Assembly: GCF_009494395.1 (NCBI RefSeq) | Contig: NZ_VZCB01000083.1 | Span: forward strand, 1 to 60,961 | Reading direction: 5' to 3' | Length of the DNA stretch: 60,961 bases | DNA from: Segatella copri | Lineage (GTDB): Bacteria; Bacteroidota; Bacteroidia; Bacteroidales; Bacteroidaceae | Part shown: positions 43,887 through 51,764 of the stretch, in pieces | Layout of the letters: every line of letters begins with the position of its first letter | How positions within the stretch are numbered: the stretch's first letter is position 1 | Translations under genes and position numbers: made by a program | The notes under the pieces: generated by a model | The model's database searches: none | The model's input: the letters and a program-made list of their open reading frames with translations, nothing else | What the model was told of the DNA's origin: nothing

Positions 43887-44948
43887 TTAGAATTTTGTCA
43901 TGAACTCAACAACAATCTTATCCTTTTCTGAAGTCTTGGCTATGCCACCCTTGCGATAGAAATACTTCTCGTAGTTGATACGGATATCCGAGATGAATGG
44001 CTTGGCAAGGCTCAGGGTTACACCGCCCGTAACACGATGGCGCTTGTAATCATTGATCTTCAAGGCACCAAGCTCTGTATCAGAACCGCCATATCGGGTA
44101 CCATCACTGTGGTCGCTCATGAAATCATATCTTGCCAATGGCGAAACCTTTCTGATGAGGCTCTTAGGATTAGCCACCGGAATATCATAGCATACGAAAC
44201 CATCGAACGCATGCACATCGTGGAAGGCATCCTTGCTGTAGTGCTTGTAAAGATACTCAGCCTCAGCTATGAAACCACCCTTGTGGAAGGTGATACCGCC
44301 ATCATACATCGTTACCGTAACATCAGATGGCTTAATCTTCTGGGTACTCAACACCAGATTCACATTCGGAAAGAGGAACTGAGCCTTGGCAGAATAGTTA
44401 ACACCCTTGGTCCAGTAATCCTTCTGGTTGGTCAAGCCAGAACCGTTGAAGATACCGGCATTCACCACGATAGGGAAGCCAACATTCCAGGTGTATCCGA
44501 TTTCTGCACCCACGTCGCGAACGTTACCTACCTGCTTGGCGATAAACGAACGGTTGGCAAAGTACTGCTGATGAGGAGAACGGTGAGCATCGATGGTGAA
44601 TGGCACACGCTCCTGACCGATGGTGAACTGCAGGGTCTTCCAAGGCTTGATGCGTGTATAGGCATCCAGCATCTTGATCTTACCCTCGTCGCAGAGATCG
44701 ATTTCCGCCTTATAGCTTACCTGAGGTGTTACATTGCCAGTCACGTTGATGCGGGCTGTACGCACCTCGAATCGTCCCTCCCCCTCTTCGGTCTGGTACT
44801 CATACTTAGAGCGGATGGTTCCACCAATGGTCATGGTCTTGGTGAATTCCCCGATGCCCTTCTCAAAAGAGCTGTTCCCTGAATTCTGGGCATTCATTCC
44901 CATCGACACCATCGTGAGTGCCATCAACAAATACGTTTTCTTCTTCAT
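43887..44948 (-). CDS. Phosphate-selective-type porin (OprP/OprO family)
   Basis: 353-residue outer-membrane barrel with a signal peptide (MKKKTYLLMALTMVSMGMNA). The family's conserved N-terminal part is clear: GRFEVRTARINVTGNVTPQV, then YKAEIDL, TIGQERVPFTI and NRSFIAKQVGNVRDVG. Family members pass phosphate or anions, but the family label does not prove phosphate selectivity. The promoter's 5' side holds an array of GTAAY half-sites, two of them (ATTAC at 45086 and GTTAC at 45097) 11 bp apart and oriented toward this gene. That and the divergent ppk operon suggest phosphate-linked control (inference). Confidence 0.85.
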   Translation of the reverse strand: MKKKTYLLMALTMVSMGMNAQNSGNSSFEKGIGEFTKTMTIGGTIRSKYEYQTEEGEGRFEVRTARINVTGNVTPQVSYKAEIDLCDEGKIKMLDAYTRIKPWKTLQFTIGQERVPFTIDAHRSPHQQYFANRSFIAKQVGNVRDVGAEIGYTWNVGFPIVVNAGIFNGSGLTNQKDYWTKGVNYSAKAQFLFPNVNLVLSTQKIKPSDVTVTMYDGGITFHKGGFIAEAEYLYKHYSKDAFHDVHAFDGFVCYDIPVANPKSLIRKVSPLARYDFMSDHSDGTRYGGSDTELGALKINDYKRHRVTGGVTLSLAKPFISDIRINYEKYFYRKGGIAKTSEKDKIVVEFMTKF

Positions 44949-45046
44949 TTCTTACCTTATTATATATACACGTAAATCTGATTTTGCTTATTCCGAATGA
45001 AACCCTCCTCATTGACATAGGAAGGCATCTTCTTCATTTCGACTGC

Positions 45047-45054
45047 AAAGGTAA
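45047..45054 (-). promoter_or_regulatory. -7 element of the porin gene
   Basis: Minus strand TACCTTTG. No TTTG at the expected -33 position, consistent with activator dependence. Start near 45040, leaving about 90 nt of leader. Confidence 0.55.
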
Positions 45055-45085
45055 GGAGAAGATATTTCTACCGTAAAACATAAGT

Positions 45086-45179
45086 ATTACAAAGATGTTA
45101 CATCACGCATTTGTAACACCCGTAATGTTTCTGTAATATCAGTAATATGGTCGTAACATCATCGTCACAAACACGTAAT
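45086..45179. promoter_or_regulatory. Array of GTAAY half-sites, mostly at 11-bp spacing
   Basis: Plus strand GTAAY at 45113, 45122, 45133, 45142, 45153, 45175 (and GTCAC at 45164); spacing 9, 11, 9, 11, 11, 11. Minus-strand half-sites at 45086-45090 and 45097-45101, 11 bp apart. OmpR/PhoB-type regulators bind tandem direct repeats one helical turn apart, so this resembles a Pho-box-like array. It lies upstream of both divergent promoters. The 17 bp at 45121-45137 recur with one change at 53262-53278. Confidence 0.6.
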
Positions 45180-45211
45180 CGCTTTTTCTTTCACATCTGA
45201 AAATATCACCG

Positions 45212-45219
45212 TATCTTTG
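45212..45219 (+). promoter_or_regulatory. -7 element of the LRR/ppk/ppx operon
   Basis: TATCTTTG with no TTTG at -33; the GTAAY array ends about 33 bp upstream, as expected for an activated promoter. Start near 45226. Confidence 0.55.
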
Positions 45220-45319
45220 CAGCCGAAAAGAAAAAGGTATTTCTTTAAAGTGAACGCCATCTGAAGGGCAAAAGCTTTACAATCAAGTTCAGGTAAACAA
45301 CATTAAAATATATATTAGG

Positions 45320-46045
45320 ATGAAGGAAAACAAGAAAGCAATCTTGGAGATTCTTAAGAAGAGCTCCAAGAAAGACGGCAAGTTTGAAAACTTAGTGCTC
45401 AATCTCGCTTTGCAGAAGATAGACAGCGACAGTTTCGAGTACGATGGCGATGCAGTTTATACCAACGACAAGAAGCGCCTGGTATATTGCATGAGTCAGG
45501 AGACAAGCTTCACCATTCCAGAGGGAGTGGAGATTATCGGCGAGATGGCATTCCGTGGCAAGAAGGTCCTCAAGAACGTGATCATCGCCAACAGCGTAAA
45601 GGAAATCGAGCACGATGCTTTCTACGATTGTGATGAATTGAATAACGTTTATGTACCTGCGGGCGTAAAGGTCGTAAGAAGCTATGCCTTTGCAGAATGC
45701 GACAAGTTGAAGAAGATTACCTTCGCTGGTACCCCAGAAAAGATAGGCCGTCATACCTTTGACGACTGCGATCAGTTGCACGACATCATCGTGCCAGCAG
45801 GAAGCAGCAAGTTCTTCCGCAAGGAACTCCACTTTATCGATGGAGACACCGACTATTTGGTTTTGGAGATTCCTGAAAAGAAGGCTGACAAGAAAGCTGA
45901 AATGACAGAAAAGAAGGCTGAAAAGAAAGCTGAGATGACTGACAAGAAGGCTGAGAAGAAAGCAGAAATGACAGAAAAGAAGGCTGAGAAGAAGGCTGAA
46001 ACTTCTGGAAACAAGTCTAAGAAAGAGCCTGCAAAAGTAAAGTAA
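45320..46045 (+). CDS. Leucine-rich repeat (BspA/LRR_5-like) protein with Lys/Glu repeat tail
   Basis: 241 residues, no signal peptide, so probably cytoplasmic. After an N-terminal helical region (KKAILEILKKSSKKDG), four LRR_5-type units are visible (TIPEGVEIIGEMAF, NSVKEIEHDAF, AGVKVVRSYAF, GTPEKIGRHTF, about 65-155). The last 55 residues are tandem KKAE-M-T-(E/D) units (11-residue period) with a basic end. It is the first gene of an operon with ppk (24 bp) and ppx. Its role there is unknown; a protein-binding partner of polyphosphate enzymes is only a guess. Confidence 0.75.
   Translation: MKENKKAILEILKKSSKKDGKFENLVLNLALQKIDSDSFEYDGDAVYTNDKKRLVYCMSQETSFTIPEGVEIIGEMAFRGKKVLKNVIIANSVKEIEHDAFYDCDELNNVYVPAGVKVVRSYAFAECDKLKKITFAGTPEKIGRHTFDDCDQLHDIIVPAGSSKFFRKELHFIDGDTDYLVLEIPEKKADKKAEMTEKKAEKKAEMTDKKAEKKAEMTEKKAEKKAETSGNKSKKEPAKVK
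45880..46002 (+). repeat. 33-bp tandem repeats coding the KKAE tail
   Basis: Imperfect 33-bp units of GCTGA(A/G)AAGAAAGCTGA(A/G)ATGAC pattern, about three and a half copies, in frame, at the 3' end of the LRR gene. Confidence 0.65.
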
Positions 46046-46069
46046 CTCAAAAAATCAACTCGTGCAATC

Positions 46070-48094
46070 ATGACTAAAGAAGATATGATGAAGAAAGCTT
46101 ATGTAGAACGCGACATCAGTTGGATGTACTTCAACCATCGCATTCTGCAGGAGGCAGAGAAAGAGTATGTGCCACTGTTGGAGCGCCTCTCTTTCCTCGG
46201 TATTTACTCCAACAACCTCGACGAGTTCTTCCGTGTCCGTGTGGCATCGCTCAACCGTATGCTCGACCAGAAACTCGACAAGGATACCGAACAGCAGATT
46301 AAGAAATCTCTTAAAACGATCAATAAGCTCAATGAATCTTATTCGAAAGAATACACTGAAGCGGTGGATACAGTTTTCCACGAACTTGAAGTACACAAGG
46401 TTCGCCTGCTCACCGAAGACCTGCTCAACGACGAGCAGAAGGAGTTCCTCACGCAGTTCTTCTACGACAAGCTCAATGGTTCTGTCAACCCTATCTGGCT
46501 CAACGAGATAGACGACCTCTCCACACTGGAGGACAACCGCATCTACCTAGCCGTAGAAAAGGCTGAGGATGACAAGAAGAAGAAATATGCCGTAGTTAAG
46601 GTACCGGATAGAGTCTATGGACGCTGGGTGAAGGTACCGGCAAGCGATGGTTTCGACAACATCATGTATCTGGACGATGTAATCAGATACTGTCTGCCAC
46701 TGGTATTCCTCGGTTTCAAGAAGAGCACCTACCGTGCCTTCAGTTTCAAGTTTACCAAGGATGCCGAGATGGAGATGGACAACGATGCCGACTTCGGAAC
46801 CATGGAGAAGATTGCCCTGGGTGTAAGCAGCCGCAAAAAGGGTGAAGCCGTGCGCGTAATCTACGACCAGGAGATGCCGAAGGAACTTCAGAAGAAGCTG
46901 CGTGAGCGATTGAACACCAAGGAGTTGGATGCTTCTCTGGCTGGCGGAAGATACCAGAACCACAAGGATCTGATGTCGTTCCCTGATTGCGGCCACAAGG
47001 AACTGAAGTACGAAAAATGGGCTCCTATCATGAAACCGGAATTCCTCTCAAACGAGAGTATCCTCGACCAGATTCGTGAGAAAGACCGTTTTATCCATGT
47101 ACCCTACCATAGCTTCAACGGCTACATCCGTGTGCTCCGTGAGGCTGCCACCAAGCCCGAGGTGAAGGCTATCAAGACCACCCTCTATCGCCTGGCCAAG
47201 GATTCAAAGGTAGTGAAGGCACTCATCACTGCTGCCCGCAACGGCAAGAAGGTGACTGCCGTGGTAGAGCTTCTGGCACGTTTCGACGAGGAGAGCAACA
47301 TCAAGTGGAGCAAGCGCATGCAGGAAGAGGGCGTGAACGTAATCTTCGGTGTAGAAGGACTGAAGATTCACTCCAAGCTGCTCTATATCGAGTCAAAGAA
47401 GGGCAACATCGCCTGCGTGGGAACCGGAAACTTCCACGAGGGCAATGCCAAGATCTATACCGACTATCTGATGATGACCGCCCGTACTAAGCTGGTAAAC
47501 GAGGTGGCTAAGGTATTCGATTTCATCGACCGTCCATTCTCACCATTCCGCTTCAACGAGCTCCTCGTATCTCCTAACTCCATGAAGAGCCGCATCCTGC
47601 GCATGCTCGACACCGAAATCAAGAATGCCAACGAGGGCAAGGAGGCTTGGGTGAAGATGAAGATCAACCACATCACCGATACCGATATGGTAACCAAGCT
47701 CTATCAGGCGTCAAAGGCAGGTGTGAAGATCGACATCGTAATCCGTGGCAACTGTTCGCTGGTGCCAGGCATCGCCAAGCTCAGCGACAACATCCGCTGC
47801 GTGGGCATCATCGACCGCTATCTGGAGCACAGCCGCATCCTCATCTTTGCCAACGGAGGCAAGCCAAGATACTTCATTGGTTCAGCCGACTGGATGCCTA
47901 GAAACCTCATCAACCGCATCGAGGTACTCACCCCGGTATATGACGAGAATATGCAGGCAGACCTGCTCCGCACCATCTCCTATGGTATGAGAGATACGAT
48001 GAACGGCCGAGTGGTAGATGGCAAGGGCGGCAAGGAATTTGTGGAAGGCGAGCCATTCCGCAGTCAGGAAGAACTTTATAAAGCATATAAATAA
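46070..48094 (+). CDS. ppk1: Polyphosphate kinase 1
   Basis: Makes inorganic polyphosphate from ATP (reversible), cytoplasm/inner-membrane face. The 674 residues start with ERDISWMYFNHRILQEA, typical PPK1 N-terminus, and contain the catalytic PLD-like histidine pairs: first HSK (EGLKIHSKLLYIESK, then CVGTGNFHEGNAKIYTD), second HSR (DRYLEHSRILIF, then YFIGSADWMPRN). The conserved VPYHSFNGYIRVLREAA precedes them. Length is normal. It lies between the LRR gene and ppx; the latter degrades polyP, so the operon can both make and remove it. The chosen start could also be Met6 or Met7. Confidence 0.95.
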   Translation: MTKEDMMKKAYVERDISWMYFNHRILQEAEKEYVPLLERLSFLGIYSNNLDEFFRVRVASLNRMLDQKLDKDTEQQIKKSLKTINKLNESYSKEYTEAVDTVFHELEVHKVRLLTEDLLNDEQKEFLTQFFYDKLNGSVNPIWLNEIDDLSTLEDNRIYLAVEKAEDDKKKKYAVVKVPDRVYGRWVKVPASDGFDNIMYLDDVIRYCLPLVFLGFKKSTYRAFSFKFTKDAEMEMDNDADFGTMEKIALGVSSRKKGEAVRVIYDQEMPKELQKKLRERLNTKELDASLAGGRYQNHKDLMSFPDCGHKELKYEKWAPIMKPEFLSNESILDQIREKDRFIHVPYHSFNGYIRVLREAATKPEVKAIKTTLYRLAKDSKVVKALITAARNGKKVTAVVELLARFDEESNIKWSKRMQEEGVNVIFGVEGLKIHSKLLYIESKKGNIACVGTGNFHEGNAKIYTDYLMMTARTKLVNEVAKVFDFIDRPFSPFRFNELLVSPNSMKSRILRMLDTEIKNANEGKEAWVKMKINHITDTDMVTKLYQASKAGVKIDIVIRGNCSLVPGIAKLSDNIRCVGIIDRYLEHSRILIFANGGKPRYFIGSADWMPRNLINRIEVLTPVYDENMQADLLRTISYGMRDTMNGRVVDGKGGKEFVEGEPFRSQEELYKAYK

Positions 48095-48159
48095 TGATTA
48101 ATAATTAATGATTATTGATTAATGATTATTGATAACACTAAACATAAAACACTATAATA

Positions 48160-49065
48160 ATGATGAATTTAGCATCCATAGATATCGGCTCCAACGGAGC
48201 CCGACTCCTCATCAAGCGCTTCGATCCCGAGGCTATCCGTGAGGAAGACCGCATCAAGAAACTCATGTTCATCCGCATCCCACTGCGATTGGGTAAGGAT
48301 GTTTTCACCCTTGGAAAGGTTTCCAAGGAGCGTGAGAAGATGATGCTCCACATGATGAAGGGCTTCAAGCAATTCATGAAACTCAATGACGTAGAGGCAT
48401 TTCGCGCCTGTGCCACTTCTGCAATGCGCGATGCCGAGAACGGCAAGAAGGTGCTCAAGAAGATAGAGAAGCAAACCGGCATCAAACTCGAAATCATCAA
48501 GGGTCAGGAGGAGGCTCAGCTCCTCTACAATAACCTGGTAGAGAAAACAGACTCCAACGAGGGCAGCTTTGCCTACATCGATGTGGGCGGTGGTTCCACG
48601 GAGGTGAGCATCATCCACGATGGTGTGCTCGCCGAGAGCTATTCCTACAACATGGGTACGCTGAGAATGCTGAGCGGCAAGGTGACTTCCGATACCGAAA
48701 AGCTCTTCAAGGAGAACCTTACGAGATATGCCGAGCAATACGGCGACATCAGGATCATCGGTTCGGGTGGCAACATCAACAAGTTGAACAAACTGGCACG
48801 CCACAGCAAGCAGGACGCCAAGAACCTGACGCTTGCCGAGCTGAAGCGTCTCTACTCGATGATGCAGCCCCTGAGCATCGAGGAGCGCGAGATTTCCTTC
48901 TCTCTGAAGGAAGACCGTGCCGATGTAATCATTCCTGCCGCAGAAATCTTCCTCAAGGCATGCGAATACCTGAAGTGTGAAAGCATCATGGTGCCCAACA
49001 TCTCGCTCGCCGACTCCATCGTGGATGGACTCTACGAGAAGATGATGGCAAAAACAGAGGAATAA
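48160..49065 (+). CDS. ppx: Exopolyphosphatase / Ppx-GppA family phosphatase
   Basis: Removes terminal phosphates from polyphosphate or pppGpp. The 301 residues correspond to the catalytic actin-like domains: phosphate-1 motif IDIGSNGARLLI, the general-base/linker KGQEEAQLLYN region and phosphate-2 motif DVGGGSTEVSII. The C-terminal HD-like part of E. coli Ppx (about 510 residues) is missing, as is usual for the short Bacteroidetes form. Downstream of ppk by 65 bp, with only small repeats in between. Substrate preference between polyP and pppGpp cannot be read from sequence. Confidence 0.92.
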   Translation: MMNLASIDIGSNGARLLIKRFDPEAIREEDRIKKLMFIRIPLRLGKDVFTLGKVSKEREKMMLHMMKGFKQFMKLNDVEAFRACATSAMRDAENGKKVLKKIEKQTGIKLEIIKGQEEAQLLYNNLVEKTDSNEGSFAYIDVGGGSTEVSIIHDGVLAESYSYNMGTLRMLSGKVTSDTEKLFKENLTRYAEQYGDIRIIGSGGNINKLNKLARHSKQDAKNLTLAELKRLYSMMQPLSIEEREISFSLKEDRADVIIPAAEIFLKACEYLKCESIMVPNISLADSIVDGLYEKMMAKTEE

Positions 49066-49120
49066 ACCACTTCATCCACAAATAAAATAAAAGATATGTC
49101 AATATCTCAAGTTTTTATGC

Positions 49121-49128
49121 TATCTTTG
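49121..49128 (+). promoter_or_regulatory. -7 element of the ECF sigma operon
   Basis: TATCTTTG with weak -33. Start near 49135, coinciding with an upstream ATG at 49136 that therefore cannot be the real start. Confidence 0.55.
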
Positions 49129-49204
49129 CACAGAAATGTGCGAAGGTAGCATTTTTTTGTTTACCTTCCGCCTCTTCTTGCGTCATACACATAAAAAGAA
49201 ACAA

Positions 49205-49711
49205 ATGGAAGAAACAGAATTTGAACATATCGCCCAGGAAATGCGCCCTAGGTTGACGGCACATTGTCAACGCTATCTCTCGGCAGGAACCCTTGCCGAA
49301 GAAGCTGATGACATCGTGCAGGAAACCCTGGTGAAGCTCTGGAAGATGCGCGAAAGGCTCTCTGAATACCAGAGCATCGAGGCGCTCGGAATGACGATAG
49401 CCAGGAATCTCTGTATCGACCATCTGAGACGCAACAAAGCCCAAACGGCATCGCTGGAACAGATGAAGCATCCTGCAGAAATCTGTACGGCAACCGAACG
49501 TACCGACCAGACCATCATCGGCGAGGATACGCAAAGGCGACTCAACAGGGCGATGGACAGGCTTCCGGATACGCAGAGAAGAATGCTGCTATTGAGAAGC
49601 GAGGGAAAGAGCCTCGATGAGATTGCCGAAATCTGCGGAGCCAACAAGACGAGCACCAAGACGATGATTTCTGCAGCAAGAAGATCATTGTTGAAAATGA
49701 TGAAGTCATAA
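49205..49711 (+). CDS. ECF-type RNA polymerase sigma factor
   Basis: 169-residue sigma-70 family ECF factor that directs core polymerase to a stimulus-specific promoter set. Region 2 (DDIVQETLVKLWKMRERLSEY, about 35-60; IARNLCIDHLRRNKA) and region 4 (LNRAMDRLPDTQRRMLLLRSEG, then KSLDEIAEICGAN) are both clear. The start at 49205 is preferred because the upstream ATG 49136 sits on the predicted transcription start. Followed 18 bp later by a membrane anti-sigma-like gene and, overlapping that, a small secreted protein: a compact sigma/anti-sigma/effector operon. Confidence 0.9.
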   Translation: MEETEFEHIAQEMRPRLTAHCQRYLSAGTLAEEADDIVQETLVKLWKMRERLSEYQSIEALGMTIARNLCIDHLRRNKAQTASLEQMKHPAEICTATERTDQTIIGEDTQRRLNRAMDRLPDTQRRMLLLRSEGKSLDEIAEICGANKTSTKTMISAARRSLLKMMKS

Positions 49712-49729
49712 ACTCTAAAAAGGAAAGAA

Positions 49730-50620
49730 ATGAAGAAACTAGAAGATATAACCTATCGCCACGAGCTGATAGAGCGCTACCTCGATGCTGATACCAGCGT
49801 GGAGGAAGAACAGGCATTGGCTGATTTCTATCGCCATTGCGAGGATAAGGATTTAACGGATGAGGATCTCGACATCAGAAACCTGATGCTGGGAATGGAG
49901 AACTATACTCCGAATATTCATCAGGTGGAAGAAGCTGATGGACAGCCGCAAATGAAAGAGATGTCCCTTGCTGCTTCTAAGAAGCACGAAACAAGATGGG
50001 TACGCCTCTCTGCGATACTTCTCGCTACGGCGATGCTGGCAGGCCTCATCTTCCTGCTCTTCCCTATCAAGGATTATTTCTCATCCTCTTCTGAACAACA
50101 ACCTGGTCTTGCCAACCTGGTTCCTACAGAGCAGGTGGTTCGCTCGCAGCCATCTTCCGAGGATGAAGACGGGAACCTGAACGCATACGAAAAGATGGAA
50201 CGTGCCGACTCCCTCTTCCTGGCAGCAACCCGGGATATCGTGACTCCGCAGGAAATGAAGTCAAGCAAGATGGCCCTTGACAAAAGAAAGAATATTGCAG
50301 AAAGAAGCGAGAAACATGCAGGGAAGACTATAGGAAATACAGAAGAGACCTCTTCTGGCAATACGGAGAAGACTTCAGAAAATACGGGGAAGACTTCTTC
50401 TGAAACAGAAAGAAGCATTCATGAAGATTTTAATCAGATTTATGAAATAGCCTCTGCCGCGCTGCCTTCTGCCGAGCAGCTGACCATCAACCGCCAAGGC
50501 GATAACATCGTTATCTCAACCCTGGACAACGAAGGCAACATGCAGCATTACACCATCAACATGGCAGAAACGCAAGATGGTAGTTATCAACTACTTCCAT
50601 TGGCACAGTTAAACGAATGA
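49730..50620 (+). CDS. Membrane anti-sigma-like protein
   Basis: 296 residues. A cytoplasmic N-terminal helical part (about 1-90; KKLEDITYRHELIERYLDADTS resembles an anti-sigma interaction region) precedes one transmembrane helix (about 95-114, LLATAMLAGLIFLLFPI); the periplasmic part is Ser/Thr/Glu-rich, partly disordered with tandem NTEKTS/NTGKTS segments (about 200-225), then a small folded end. Position right after the ECF gene and this topology suggest it holds the sigma factor; no zinc HxxxCxxC motif is seen, so this remains inference. Confidence 0.7.
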   Translation: MKKLEDITYRHELIERYLDADTSVEEEQALADFYRHCEDKDLTDEDLDIRNLMLGMENYTPNIHQVEEADGQPQMKEMSLAASKKHETRWVRLSAILLATAMLAGLIFLLFPIKDYFSSSSEQQPGLANLVPTEQVVRSQPSSEDEDGNLNAYEKMERADSLFLAATRDIVTPQEMKSSKMALDKRKNIAERSEKHAGKTIGNTEETSSGNTEKTSENTGKTSSETERSIHEDFNQIYEIASAALPSAEQLTINRQGDNIVISTLDNEGNMQHYTINMAETQDGSYQLLPLAQLNE

Positions 50621-51060
50621 TAAAACATTTCACGCTTATGAAAAAGTATATTTTCACCATTGCATTTGCCCTGCTGGGCATAACCAGCAGTATGGCATCG
50701 AAGGCAGATACCCTGCGTATCTACAGCATTGACGGTGAGCGCATCCCAAACTTTACCGGCAAGGAGCTTATCGGTAAAACCATCAAGAATTACCGGGTAA
50801 ACACCACCGTCTTGCCGGCACCCAAAAGCGATGTGATAGAAATTCATATCATCACCACTACCACACCTCCTGCCCCCAAGCCAGACCCTCACTATCTGAT
50901 CAAGGGCAGAGAACAGGAGCTGACTAAAGAGGAATTCAACAAGATTTCTCCCAGCAAGATCAAAGCCATCGAGATTTTGAAAGAGGGCACCAAAGCCATT
51001 CAGGATAGAGGTCTGAAAGAGGATGGCAGAAGCTACATCATCGTTACTCTGAAGAAATAA
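50617..51060 (+). CDS. Small secreted protein with TonB-plug-like motif
   Basis: 147 residues; signal peptide (MKKYIFTIAFALLGITSSMASKA, starting at Met8, 50638) or the longer start at 50617, which overlaps the previous stop by 4 bp. The mature C-terminus reads FNKISPSKIKAIEILKEGTKA, then DGRSYIIVTLKK, close to the plug-domain consensus of SusC/TonB receptors but without a barrel. This is often found with BlaR-type or sigma-linked systems, where it may contact a receptor; function is inferred only. Its 3' end overlaps the convergent response-regulator gene by 17 bp. Confidence 0.7.
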   Translation: MIKHFTLMKKYIFTIAFALLGITSSMASKADTLRIYSIDGERIPNFTGKELIGKTIKNYRVNTTVLPAPKSDVIEIHIITTTTPPAPKPDPHYLIKGREQELTKEEFNKISPSKIKAIEILKEGTKAIQDRGLKEDGRSYIIVTLKK

Positions 51061-51730
51061 CAGACAAAACATATCCCTTTTTCTTCAGCGACTCAATCTT
51101 AACGGTCACATCATGCTGAAGAGCATGGCGAAGATACGTCATCTGCACATTCACAGCCAGGGAGTTGGCATAGCTCACGGTACCCCACACCGCCTCCTGT
51201 ATCATCTCCTTGCTTACCACATTGCCGATATTCATCGCCAGCAGACGGAGGATGTCGGCTTGTCGGCTGGTGATGAGCACACGAGAGGAACGGGTACGAA
51301 GCTCATTGTTGTTATAGCAGAAGGTGGTTTCTCCGAAATGATACACCTCCTCTTCTATCGTCTCACTCTCATTCATGGAGAACCGCTCCTCTATTCTTGC
51401 CAGCAACTCTTCCGGATAGAAGGGTTTGGCAAGATAATCGTTTGCCTTCAGGGAGAAACCTTTCAGTCGATCGTTCTTCTCCGTACGGTCGGTGAGAAAG
51501 AAGATAAGCACCTTCGGGTCGATGGTTCTGATGCGTTCTGCCACCTCATAGCCATCCATCTCCGGCATATTGATGTCGAGCAATACCAGGTCGGGCTTCA
51601 CTTCCGGGAACTGCTCCCATGCCTTCTTGCCATTGCCGGCATAAGTCACATCGTAGCCATGCTGCTGCAGGAAACTCTTCAGCAACATGGAATATTTCAA
51701 GTCATCGTCTGCAAATAATATCTTGATCAT
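51044..51730 (-). CDS. OmpR/PhoB-family response regulator
   Basis: 228-residue cytoplasmic DNA-binding regulator. Receiver domain with DDD near residue 8-10, phosphoacceptor D52 (LLDINMPEMDG) and the KPF switch lysine; C-terminal winged helix (about 125-228) with the OmpR-type recognition region. It follows its kinase by 34 bp. Layout resembles Bacteroides RprY. OmpR/PhoB regulators bind tandem repeats about 11 bp apart, matching the GTAAT pair found just upstream of this operon and the array at 45086-45179. Confidence 0.9.
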   Translation of the reverse strand: MIKILFADDDLKYSMLLKSFLQQHGYDVTYAGNGKKAWEQFPEVKPDLVLLDINMPEMDGYEVAERIRTIDPKVLIFFLTDRTEKNDRLKGFSLKANDYLAKPFYPEELLARIEERFSMNESETIEEEVYHFGETTFCYNNNELRTRSSRVLITSRQADILRLLAMNIGNVVSKEMIQEAVWGTVSYANSLAVNVQMTYLRHALQHDVTVKIESLKKKGYVLSVISSE

Positions 51731-51764
51731 TTTTTCTATTGTTTATAGCGTTAAACCGGATGCA

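Noticed and set aside
49136..49204. Upstream start for the ECF sigma gene
   Set aside because: It coincides with the predicted transcription start, and the extra residues do not resemble sigma region 1.
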